This document shows positions 9,406-16,300 of a stretch of 25,945 nucleotides of DNA, in pieces. Made by a program: the position numbers and the translations under genes. The stretch comes from VBDM01 sp035637655. GTDB taxonomy: Bacteria; Pseudomonadota; Gammaproteobacteria; Burkholderiales; SG8-39. The DNA lies in assembly GCA_035637655.1 (NCBI GenBank), contig DASPWT010000037.1, positions 1-25,945 on the forward strand, given 5' to 3'. Position 1 is the stretch's first letter, and each line of letters begins with the position of its first letter. Below the pieces are notes generated by a model. That model did not search any database. It saw nothing but the letters and a program-made list of their open reading frames with translations, and had not been told where the DNA came from.

Positions 9406-10728
9406 TTAGTGAGTTGCCCGGATGGGAATAGTCTTGTTGTTGCCGTCTGCTTCGGCATCGCCGCCCTGGCCCTTCTTCGCCGGTGCGGCGAGCCGCGCAC
9501 GCGCCGCGCTGTCGCCCGCGTAGGTGGCGGCCACGTAATCGTCCACCAGACGCTTGAAGTCTTCGGCGATCGTCTCACCCTTGAGAGTCACCGTCTTCAA
9601 GCCGTCCACGTACACCGGCGCGACCGGGCGCTCACCGGACCCGGGGAGGCTGATGCCGATGTTGGCGTGCTTGCTTTCGCCGGGCCCGTTGACGACGCAG
9701 CCCATGACCGCGACGTGCATGTCTTCGACTCCGGGATAGCGCTCGCGCCATTGGAGCATCTGTTCCCGAAGATGGCGTTGGATCTTTTCAGCGAGTTCCT
9801 GGAAATAGGTGCTGGTGGTCCGGCCGCAGCCCGGGCAAGCGATCACCATCGGCGAGAACGAGCGCAGGCCCATGGTCTGGAGCAACTCCTGAGCGACGAT
9901 GACCTCGCGCGTCCGGTCCCCGCCGGGCTCCGGAGTGAGCGAAATACGAATCGTGTCGCCGATCCCCTCCTGCAGCAACACCCCGAGCGCGGCGGTGGAG
10001 GCCACGATGCCCTTTGTTCCCATCCCCGCCTCGGTCAGCCCGAGATGCAGCGGATAGTCGCAGCGGCTGGCAAGCTCTCGGTACACGGCGATCAGATCCT
10101 GGACGCCGCTCACCTTGCACGAGAGCACGATGCGATTCCCGGCCAGACCCAAGCTTTCAGCGCGCGCCGCCGATTCGAGCGCCGAGGCGACCAGCGCCTG
10201 CCGCGTTACGGTGCCGGAATCGACGGGTTCGGCGGTGCGCGCGTTCTCGTCCATCAGCCGCGCAAGCAGCTCCTGATCGAGGCTGCCCCAGTTCACGCCG
10301 ATTCTCACGGGCTTGTCGTAGCGGCAGGCCATCTCGATCAGGGTCGCGAATTGTTCGTCGCGCCTGGTGCCGCGGCCGACGTTGCCCGGGTTGATCCGGT
10401 ACTTTGCCAGCGCCCGCGCGCAATCGGCGTGCTCGGCGAGCAGCTTGTGCCCATTGAAATGGAAATCACCCACCAAGGGCACGTCGCAACCCATGGCGTC
10501 GAGCCGCTCGCGGATGCGCGGCACCTGCGCCGCCGCCTCGGCGGTGTTGACCGTGACGCGCACGAGTTCCGAACCGGCGCGGGCAAGCTCGTGGACCTGG
10601 GTCGCGGTGCTCTGGAGGTCGGCAGTATCGGTATTCGTCATAGACTGCACTAAGACCGGCGCACCTCCCCCGATCAGCGCGTGTCCGACGCGGACCTGGC
10701 GCGTCTTGTGTCTCGGAATATTCGTCAT
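9406..10728 (-). CDS. ispG: 4-hydroxy-3-methylbut-2-enyl diphosphate synthase IspG (GcpE)
   Basis: A 440-residue enzyme of the MEP isoprenoid pathway, which converts MEcPP to HMBPP. The 4Fe-4S ligands are visible: C298 and C301 in ACPGCGR, C344 in VMGCVVNGPG, and E351, keeping the C-x2-C and C-x6-E spacings of the family. The N-terminal TIM barrel begins after the conserved IGGGAPVLVQSMTNTDT. The C301-C344 distance is longer than in E. coli because of an extra segment. The lysine- and acid-rich tail after about residue 405 looks unstructured. It lies 7 bases behind the rodZ-like gene. Confidence 0.96.
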   Translation of the reverse strand: MTNIPRHKTRQVRVGHALIGGGAPVLVQSMTNTDTADLQSTATQVHELARAGSELVRVTVNTAEAAAQVPRIRERLDAMGCDVPLVGDFHFNGHKLLAEHADCARALAKYRINPGNVGRGTRRDEQFATLIEMACRYDKPVRIGVNWGSLDQELLARLMDENARTAEPVDSGTVTRQALVASALESAARAESLGLAGNRIVLSCKVSGVQDLIAVYRELASRCDYPLHLGLTEAGMGTKGIVASTAALGVLLQEGIGDTIRISLTPEPGGDRTREVIVAQELLQTMGLRSFSPMVIACPGCGRTTSTYFQELAEKIQRHLREQMLQWRERYPGVEDMHVAVMGCVVNGPGESKHANIGISLPGSGERPVAPVYVDGLKTVTLKGETIAEDFKRLVDDYVAATYAGDSAARARLAAPAKKGQGGDAEADGNNKTIPIRATH

Positions 10729-10735
10729 CGGTTGT

Positions 10736-11557
10736 TCAATCCAGCGTCAGTCGCGCGACTTCGATCTCGATGTAGGGTTTGAGATCGACGGGGCTGTCGT
10801 TGTAGGTGAGGCGCACGGCCGCGCCGTTGCCGATCACAAGAGACAAGGGGGGCCGTCCGGCGACGACCCTGCGGCTTCCAGCGGGATTCAGTTGCGACAT
10901 CAGCGTCCTGCCGTCCCGGTCCCTGATCTCGACCCAGGATTCGCTGTCGAACTCGAGCCGAATCCGTCCTTCGCCTGCGCCGCTTCCTCCAGAGGGCCGC
11001 TGCGACTGCGCAGCAGGGGACTCCACCGCGCTGATTGAAGGCGCAGCTGGAACCTCACTTTCTGCAGGCGGCGCGGCGGGCCGTGCCGCAGAAGGCGCTT
11101 TGACTGGCGGGGGAGGTGTATTCGGCGCGAATCTCGCCCAAGGAAAAGCTCCCGCGCGCCACTCATAGAGTATGCCGGCCACGACGATGAGGACGAGGAC
11201 CGAAAAAGCCAGGTAGGCGCGGGTGCCGCGTTTGCCGTGCTTCACAAAGGGGATGCCCTTGTCGCGCAGATCGAGGTCGATCTCCCCGGGGACGTAGCGC
11301 TGCTCGAGCTCGTCGAGCATGGGCTGCGGATCCGTGTCGAGCAGCTTGGCGTAACCGCGCACCATCCCGCGGACGAACGTCGCTCCGGGCAGCTTGTCGA
11401 ACTCCTCGGCTTCGAGCGCCTCGATCTGGCGCGCGCCGTATTTGAGTCGTTGCGCGACATCGGCGATCGACAGCTTGCGCTCGGCGCGCAGTTGCGCGAG
11501 CATCCGTCCGGGCCCGGCCTTGACGGAAGGTACGTCGGGTTCAACCCTCTGGTTCAT
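10736..11557 (-). CDS. rodZ: RodZ-like cytoskeletal membrane protein
   Basis: A 273-residue protein with RodZ architecture. A cytoplasmic helix-turn-helix domain spans about residues 15-90 (LRAERKLSIADVAQRLKY, then GATFVRGMVRGYAKLLDTDP). A membrane helix follows at about 113-131, then a periplasmic linker rich in Pro, Ala and Ser (about 140-195), and a small beta-rich C-terminal domain of the DUF4115 type (about 198-273). RodZ links MreB to the cell-wall elongation machinery. Its place between pilW and ispG matches the usual proteobacterial order. The ATG overlaps the pilW stop as ATGA. Confidence 0.88.
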   Translation of the reverse strand: MNQRVEPDVPSVKAGPGRMLAQLRAERKLSIADVAQRLKYGARQIEALEAEEFDKLPGATFVRGMVRGYAKLLDTDPQPMLDELEQRYVPGEIDLDLRDKGIPFVKHGKRGTRAYLAFSVLVLIVVAGILYEWRAGAFPWARFAPNTPPPPVKAPSAARPAAPPAESEVPAAPSISAVESPAAQSQRPSGGSGAGEGRIRLEFDSESWVEIRDRDGRTLMSQLNPAGSRRVVAGRPPLSLVIGNGAAVRLTYNDSPVDLKPYIEIEVARLTLD

Positions 11558-12354
11558 TCGAACCGCCCCTTTTGCAGTTCCTGGTATTCCTTCGACCCGG
11601 GAAAGCGCCGACGCAGCTGGTTGGCGTAGTTCGTCACTGTGGAAGAATCCCCCAGTCTGCGTTCAATCCGCAACGCAAGCCATAACGATTCCGCGGTCGG
11701 CTCGGCAAGCTTGTTGTAACGGCCTGTCAGGCTGCGCGCGGCGTCGAGTTCCCCGCGCCGGTACTTGAGCTGGGCGAGATCGATCAACGCCGGATAGTAG
11801 TTCGGATCCAGCTTGAGCGCGCGTTCGAGATAGTCGTGGGCATCGCGCTCGTTGTTCTTGCGCATCGCGCATACCGCCGCCATCGCATAGGACTTTTGCG
11901 GCGTAGCGTAGAGGGGATGGCGGACTGCCATCAGGAAATAGCGGATCGATTCTTCTTCGCGCTTGTTTTCGCAAAGAAACCACGCGTAGTTGTGATTGGC
12001 ATCCGGGTCGTTGGGATTCATCCTGAGGGAACGCTGGAACGCCTCCTCCGCCAGGTCCTTTTCGCGCAAGTCGCCGTACACGAGGCCGAGCACGTTGTAG
12101 GCGGGCGCGTAACCCGAGTCGGCCGCGACTGCGGTGCGCGCTTCCGCGAGCGCCACTCCGAGATTTCCTCTCTGATAGTAGGCGCCGGCCAGCTCGGTGT
12201 GAATACGCGCGCGCTCCCGCGAGCCGGCCACCTCCCCGATGATGGCTCCGCCGCCGTTTTCACCGGGCAAGTCGCCTGAGAGCGGTCCTCCGGCGCAGCC
12301 GAAAAGCGCCGCGGCACCGGCGAGCACCGTGGCGGCGCGCCGCAATCGATTCAA
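11554..12354 (-). CDS. pilW: Type IV pilus assembly lipoprotein PilW/PilF
   Basis: A 266-residue TPR lipoprotein. The signal sequence ends in a lipobox with cysteine at residue 20 (AALFGC). At least five TPR-like helix pairs follow, for example GVALAEARTAVAADSGYAPA, DLAEEAFQRSLRMNPNDPDA and DYLERALKLDPNYYPALIDL. PilF/PilW guides the PilQ secretin to the outer membrane. Its position between rlmN and rodZ is conserved. The start is unusual: the only fitting codon is a TTG at 12354, which overlaps the rlmN stop as TTGA. A weak start of this kind would rely on ribosomes arriving from rlmN. Confidence 0.88.
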   Translation of the reverse strand: MNRLRRAATVLAGAAALFGCAGGPLSGDLPGENGGGAIIGEVAGSRERARIHTELAGAYYQRGNLGVALAEARTAVAADSGYAPAYNVLGLVYGDLREKDLAEEAFQRSLRMNPNDPDANHNYAWFLCENKREEESIRYFLMAVRHPLYATPQKSYAMAAVCAMRKNNERDAHDYLERALKLDPNYYPALIDLAQLKYRRGELDAARSLTGRYNKLAEPTAESLWLALRIERRLGDSSTVTNYANQLRRRFPGSKEYQELQKGRFE

Positions 12355-13433
12355 GAGCCCGTCCCTTCCAGGCGCGCCGGCCTGCGGGTACGGTCATGGA
12401 TCTTTCCGGCCAGTTGTCCGCACGCTGCATCGATTTCGTCCCCGCGCGTCTTACGCGTGGTCGTGACGATCCCCGATGCGCTGAGCACCTCGCTGAACCG
12501 TTCGATCACTCGACGCGGGGAGCGCACAAAACCTGAATTCGGAAACGGATTGAACGGAATCAGGTTGATCTTGCACGGCACCCGCGAAACCAAATCTATG
12601 AGCTGGCGTGCGTGCTCCTCGGCGTCGTTGACGCCTTCGAGCATGATGTATTCGAAGGTAATGAAGTCGCGCGGGGCACGCTCGAGGTAGCGCCGGCACG
12701 CGGCCAGCAATTCGGCGAGCGGGTACTTGCGGTTGATGGGCATGAGCGTGTCGCGCAGCGCGTCGTTCGGCGCGTGCAGCGATACCGCAAGCGCCACCGG
12801 GCATTCCGCGCCCAGGCGGTCGATCATCGGCACGATACCGGAAGTGGAGAGCGTCACACGGCGTCGCGAAAGCCCGTAGGCGTCCTCGTCTATCATCAGC
12901 TTCAGCGCCGAGACGGTATTGTCGAAGTTGAGCAGCGGCTCGCCCATGCCCATCAACACGACGTTGCTGATGACGCGCTCGCCCCCCGGGGTCGCGCCGA
13001 GCTCGCGGTTGGCAAGCCACAGCTGCCCGACGATCTCTGACACCGAGAGATTTCGGTTGAATCCCTGCCTGCCGGTCGAGCAGAACTGGCAGGCAAGGGT
13101 GCAGCCCGCCTGGGTGGAGATGCACAAAGTACCCCGGTTCGTTTCGGGTATGAATACCGTGTCCACCGCATTGCCTTTGCCGACGTCGAGCAGCCACTTG
13201 CGAGTTCCGTCTCGGGCCAAGCTGTCGCTCACGATTCTCGGGGGCGAAATGCACGCGGTCCGCGCGAGCTTTTCACGCAGCGATTTCGCGACGTCGCTCA
13301 TCCGCGCAAAATCCGATTCGCCGAGGCGGTGCATCCAGCGCTTGAGCTGCCGCGCCCGGAACGGTTTCTCTTCGAGGTCTGCGACGAAGGCGGCGAGCCC
13401 TTCGCCGTCCAGATCGAGGAGATTGATGCTCAT
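12351..13433 (-). CDS. rlmN: Dual-specificity 23S rRNA/tRNA methyltransferase RlmN
   Basis: A 360-residue radical SAM enzyme that methylates C2 of adenosine 2503 in 23S rRNA and adenosine 37 in some tRNAs. The iron-sulfur cluster cysteines are C111, C115 and C118 in GCTLACQFCSTG. The C-terminal methyl-carrying cysteine fits C338 in DAACGQLAG. GMGEPLLN, the SAM-binding motif, is also present. It shares an ATGA overlap with ndk upstream and a TTGA overlap with pilW downstream. Length and start (MSINLLDLDGEGL) are typical. Confidence 0.96.
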   Translation of the reverse strand: MSINLLDLDGEGLAAFVADLEEKPFRARQLKRWMHRLGESDFARMSDVAKSLREKLARTACISPPRIVSDSLARDGTRKWLLDVGKGNAVDTVFIPETNRGTLCISTQAGCTLACQFCSTGRQGFNRNLSVSEIVGQLWLANRELGATPGGERVISNVVLMGMGEPLLNFDNTVSALKLMIDEDAYGLSRRRVTLSTSGIVPMIDRLGAECPVALAVSLHAPNDALRDTLMPINRKYPLAELLAACRRYLERAPRDFITFEYIMLEGVNDAEEHARQLIDLVSRVPCKINLIPFNPFPNSGFVRSPRRVIERFSEVLSASGIVTTTRKTRGDEIDAACGQLAGKIHDRTRRPARLEGTGS

Positions 13434-13858
13434 TTACGGGAAAAGATCTCGGAGGCGGGGAAAAAGTATGCGATCTCGGTGCGGGCGGTCTCGGGCCCGT
13501 CTGAACCGTGCACCGCGTTCGCATCGATGCTCTCGGCAAAATCGGCGCGGATCGTGCCTTTTTTCGCCTTCTTCGGATCGGTCGCGCCCATCAATTTGCG
13601 GTTCCGCGCAATGGCGTCCTCACCCTCCAGCACCTGCACCATGATCGGCCCGGAGATCATGAATCTGACGAGATCGCGGAAAAACGGACGCTCGCGATGC
13701 ACGGCGTAGAAGCCTTCGGCCTCCCTTTGCGACAGATAGCGCATGCGCGCCGCCACGATATTCAAGCCGGCCTGCTCGAACCTCGAGTAGATCTGTCCGA
13801 TGGCGTTTTTCGCTACGGCATCCGGTTTGACGATGGACAAGGTTCGCTCTACAGCCAT
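13430..13858 (-). CDS. ndk: Nucleoside diphosphate kinase
   Basis: A 142-residue enzyme that moves the terminal phosphate between nucleoside triphosphates and diphosphates. The start MAVERTLSIVKPDAV is the family N-terminus. The phosphorylated histidine is H117 in NAVHGSD, followed by the conserved GPETARTEIAYFFP. An upstream in-frame ATG would add 12 residues that do not fit the family; the chosen ATG at 13858 has GGAGA at good spacing. It is the first gene of the long minus-strand block, with a promoter candidate about 55 bases upstream. Confidence 0.97.
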   Translation of the reverse strand: MAVERTLSIVKPDAVAKNAIGQIYSRFEQAGLNIVAARMRYLSQREAEGFYAVHRERPFFRDLVRFMISGPIMVQVLEGEDAIARNRKLMGATDPKKAKKGTIRADFAESIDANAVHGSDGPETARTEIAYFFPASEIFSRK

Positions 13859-13913
13859 GCAAAATCTCCGGTTGGAATTCTGGAAGCGACACACGAAACT
13901 CGTCTAAGGTTTT

Positions 13914-13942
13914 ATTTTATCAGGCTTTTGCCGGAGTGTCGC
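13914..13942 (-). promoter_or_regulatory. Candidate sigma-70 promoter for ndk and the downstream block, with flanking inverted repeat
   Basis: On the minus strand, GCGACA (13942-13937) and TAAAAT (13919-13914) are 17 bases apart, matching the consensus at 4 and 5 of 6 positions. The predicted leader is about 50 bases. A perfect 6-base inverted repeat, GCCGGA at 13930-13935 and TCCGGC at 13946-13951, brackets the -35 element and could be an operator. No other promoter of this quality is seen between ndk and der, whose genes mostly overlap or abut, so this site may drive much of the block. Confidence 0.45.
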
Positions 13943-14138
13943 GCGTCCGGCCTATGGCTTGTCTGGTGGTTCGTCTACCATCATCGAAAGACCGGGCCGG
14001 GTAAAAACCGGTTCATCATGTCAGCGTTCTGTAAGTCTAGCATCAGGTTATTGCAAGCCTGACCCGCGTACAGTTTCACCCGTAGTCTCTTTCCTCCTCT
14101 GTGGCGTGGGGGCGCGTCGCGCTCCCACGCACTTTTTT
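13921..14138 (+). ncRNA. Candidate structured non-coding RNA ending at a strong terminator
   Basis: No protein gene lies on the plus strand before the terminator at 14104-14138, so something untranslated or very short should be transcribed here. A possible promoter is GCGACA at 13886-13891 and TTTTAT at 13910-13915, 18 bases apart, sharing the AT-rich stretch with the ndk -10. TCAGGCTT (13920-13927) can pair perfectly with AAGCCTGA (14055-14062). Inside lie GCCGGA/TCCGGC (13930-13935/13946-13951) and ACCGG/CCGGT (13991-13995/14008-14012). I do not recognise a known RNA family. The 5' end is uncertain, and an attenuated leader for the response regulator is an alternative. Confidence 0.28.
14104..14138 (+). 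terminator. Strong intrinsic terminator, plus strand
   Basis: GCGTGGGGGCGC (14104-14115) pairs with GCGCTCCCACGC (14119-14130) across a three-base loop, giving a 12-pair stem with one G-U pair. AC and then six T follow (14133-14138). The other strand has no T run after the stem, so it acts only on plus-strand transcripts. It lies 85 bases before the response regulator start, so either it ends a separate upstream RNA or it attenuates the regulator's leader. Confidence 0.8.
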
Positions 14139-14187
14139 CCCCGAGATGTCCGTGCCCCCTGCTCAAGAACCCGGAGCCCGTCCGCGT

Positions 14188-14213
14188 GCTATCCTGAACT
14201 TCGAACCAGTTCA
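14188..14213 (+). promoter_or_regulatory. Candidate promoter and operator of the two-component operon
   Basis: TGCTATCCT (14187-14195) resembles an extended -10 element; no good -35 is seen at the usual distance. Overlapping its end, TGAACT (14195-14200) and AGTTCA (14208-14213) form a perfect 6-base inverted repeat with a 7-base spacer. The same stretch also contains near-direct copies TTCGAACCA and GTTCAACCA, about 9 bases apart. OmpR-family regulators often bind such sites in their own promoters, so autoregulation is a fair guess. No ribosome binding site is visible before the ATG at 14224. Confidence 0.28.
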
Positions 14214-14223
14214 ACCACTTGTC

Positions 14224-14898
14224 ATGCGAGTCCTGATCGTCGAAGACGACGTTGCGCTTGCGGACGGGCTGATGCGAACGCTCAGGCAATCGGCCTACGC
14301 CGTGGATCACGCGAAAACGGGCGAGCTTGCGTTGCGGGCCTGCGCGGAAGAACACTATGACCTTGTCGTGCTCGACATCAGTCTTCCGGGCATCGACGGG
14401 TTCGAGGTGTTGCGCCAACTGCGCCGCGACAACCACTCCGGCAGCATCCTGATCCTTACCGCTCACGAAGCCGAGGCGGATCGCGTGCGCGGCCTCGACC
14501 TCGGAGCCGACGACTACGTCGCGAAGCCCTTCTCGCTCCCCGAGCTGGAAGCGCGCGTGCGGGCGCTCATCCGCCGCAGCCAAGCGGTAAAGAACCCCAA
14601 GCTGCGCTTCGGTCGCTTGAGTGTCGATACGGTGGCGCGACGCGCGAGCATCGGATCGGACCTTCTCGACCTCACCCCGCGCGAGTGGGCGGTGCTCGAA
14701 TACCTGCTCATGCGTGTCGGTCAGGTGGTCAGCAAGGAGCATATGCTGCAGGCCATGTGCAGCTGGGATGACTCGCTGACGCACAACGCCATTGAAGTGT
14801 ACATCTCGCGATTGCGCTCAAAGCTCCACGACGCCGGAATCAGGATTCGCACGGTGCGAGGATTCGGCTACATGGTCGAAGACCCGGATGCAGTCTAG
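14224..14898 (+). CDS. OmpR/PhoB-family response regulator (TctD-like)
   Basis: A 224-residue regulator. The receiver domain starts MRVLIVEDDVALADG, with the acidic pair E7/D8/D9, phosphoacceptor D51 in VVLDISLPG, and K101 in DDYVAKPF. A winged-helix DNA-binding domain fills the C-terminal half (LDLTPREWAVLEYLLMRVGQ, then HNAIEVYISRLRSKL and IRTVRGFGYMV). The frame is open further upstream, but the ATG at 14224 is where homology begins. Its end overlaps the kinase start by 11 bases. The nearest family type is TctD/QseB-like; no tricarboxylate transport genes are nearby, so the regulated process is unknown. Confidence 0.93.
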   Translation: MRVLIVEDDVALADGLMRTLRQSAYAVDHAKTGELALRACAEEHYDLVVLDISLPGIDGFEVLRQLRRDNHSGSILILTAHEAEADRVRGLDLGADDYVAKPFSLPELEARVRALIRRSQAVKNPKLRFGRLSVDTVARRASIGSDLLDLTPREWAVLEYLLMRVGQVVSKEHMLQAMCSWDDSLTHNAIEVYISRLRSKLHDAGIRIRTVRGFGYMVEDPDAV

Positions 14899-16300
14899 CC
14901 TTCGCCGACAACTCACCTACTGGCTCATCGGTCCGCTGCTGTTGCTCGTTACCGCGGGAAGCTTCATCTCCTACCGCATCGCGCTCAGCGCTGCGACCAA
15001 GGCCTACGACAGTGCGCTTCTGGATCCGGTGCTCGCGATTGCCAGCCATCTTCACGATACCGGCAGCCGGCTCGAGCTCGACCTGCCTTCGATCGCGATC
15101 GAAGCGCTGCGCATCGATACCGAGGATCGTGTCTACTATCAGGTGTTGGGGCCCGCTGGCGAACTGATTGCCGGAACGCCGCGGCTGCCGGCGCCGCCGG
15201 AGCGCCTGGCTCCGGAGGAACATGTTTTCTACGATGCAAGGCTTGAGGGCGAGCGCGTGCGCGTCGCGGCCCGCGCGGTCAAGGCCGACGCGGGAACCGC
15301 GATCGTCCAGGTTGCAGAGACGCTGGTGAAACGAGACAAGCTCGTGCTGGAGCTCCTGGTTGCCTCCACGGTGCCCCAGTTGCTGATGGCGTTTGCAGCG
15401 GTAGCTCTTTTCTGGCTCGGCATCGGCCAGGGACTCAGGCCCCTGGACCGCCTTCGCGACGAGATCGCGGCACGCTCTCCGCGCGACCTTCGCCCGGTGT
15501 CCGAGCAGGACAAGCCGCAGGAGGTCCGCTCGCTCATAGGCGCGCTCAACCGGCTGCTTTTCCGGCTGGACGCGGCGATCGAATCGCAGCGGCGCTTCAT
15601 CACCAACGCGGCACACCAGTTGCGGACGCCTCTTGCGGGACTCAAGACTCACGCGGAGCTCGCGCGCCGCCAGCCCTCGACATCGGAACTGAGCTCGCTT
15701 CTGGATATGATCGCAGGGGAGACTCAGCGCACGAGCCACCTCGTCAACCAGCTGCTGACTCTGGCGCGCGCGGAGCCGGGAGAAGCAGCGAGCGGCCAGC
15801 CCGTCAACCTGCACGAGACCATCAGCCGCGACCTGCGCGACTGGGTGCAACGTGCCGTCGGGAAAAACATCGATCTCGGCTTCGAGCTGGAGGATGCCTG
15901 GATTCTGGGTGAACCGCTCCTGCTGCGCGAGCTGGTCGCGAATCTGCTCGACAATGCGCTGGCGTATACCCAGGCGGGCGGCAGCGTCACGGTGCGCACG
16001 GGAGTACGCGACGGCGAGTCGGTGCTCGAGGTCGAAGACAACGGGCCGGGCATTCCCGAGACCGAGCGCGAGAAGGTTTTCGAGCGCTTCTACCGCATCG
16101 CAGCGACCGGAGGCGAAGGCTGCGGGCTGGGATTGTCCATCGTCTCGGAGATCGCGGAGAGGCACAGCGGCAGGATCGACTTGAGCTCGCCCCCGGCGGG
16201 GCGCGGGACGCTGATCCGGGCTGTTTTCCCGCGTCTGGCTGCGCAGGCCGCCCACATCGTTCCCCCCGTTACTGCTCGAACGGTTCCCACGTCACGATGA
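14888..16300 (+). CDS. Sensor histidine kinase (TctE-like)
   Basis: A 470-residue membrane kinase. Helices lie at about residues 11-30 and 153-178, with a periplasmic sensor between them that resembles the two-component sensor N-terminal domain (2CSK_N) of TctE. HAMP follows (about 178-230), then the dimerisation helix with phosphorylated H243 in NAAHQLRTPLAGLKTHAELA. The ATPase domain shows LLDNALAYT (N box), DNGPGIPE (G1) and GLGLSIVSE (G2). The start ATG lies inside the regulator's last codons. The 3' end overlaps the convergent tilS gene by 32 bases, and the last 20 or so residues are non-conserved. The signal is unknown. Confidence 0.93.
   Translation: MQSSLRRQLTYWLIGPLLLLVTAGSFISYRIALSAATKAYDSALLDPVLAIASHLHDTGSRLELDLPSIAIEALRIDTEDRVYYQVLGPAGELIAGTPRLPAPPERLAPEEHVFYDARLEGERVRVAARAVKADAGTAIVQVAETLVKRDKLVLELLVASTVPQLLMAFAAVALFWLGIGQGLRPLDRLRDEIAARSPRDLRPVSEQDKPQEVRSLIGALNRLLFRLDAAIESQRRFITNAAHQLRTPLAGLKTHAELARRQPSTSELSSLLDMIAGETQRTSHLVNQLLTLARAEPGEAASGQPVNLHETISRDLRDWVQRAVGKNIDLGFELEDAWILGEPLLLRELVANLLDNALAYTQAGGSVTVRTGVRDGESVLEVEDNGPGIPETEREKVFERFYRIAATGGEGCGLGLSIVSEIAERHSGRIDLSSPPAGRGTLIRAVFPRLAAQAAHIVPPVTARTVPTSR

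Noticed and set aside
13954..14062. Plus-strand mini-ORFs of 14-16 codons before the terminator, as a leader peptide
   Set aside because: No ribosome binding site and no run of regulatory codons, so attenuation by a leader peptide is not supported.
13981..14784. A 267-codon minus-strand frame opposite the response regulator
   Set aside because: Mostly antisense to a clear regulator gene. Only its last 32 codons lie in the gap, and those are listed separately as a weak possibility.
14840..16255. A 471-codon minus-strand frame opposite the sensor kinase
   Set aside because: The kinase frame has all expected motifs; the opposite frame is rich in Arg, Gln and Ala with no family features.
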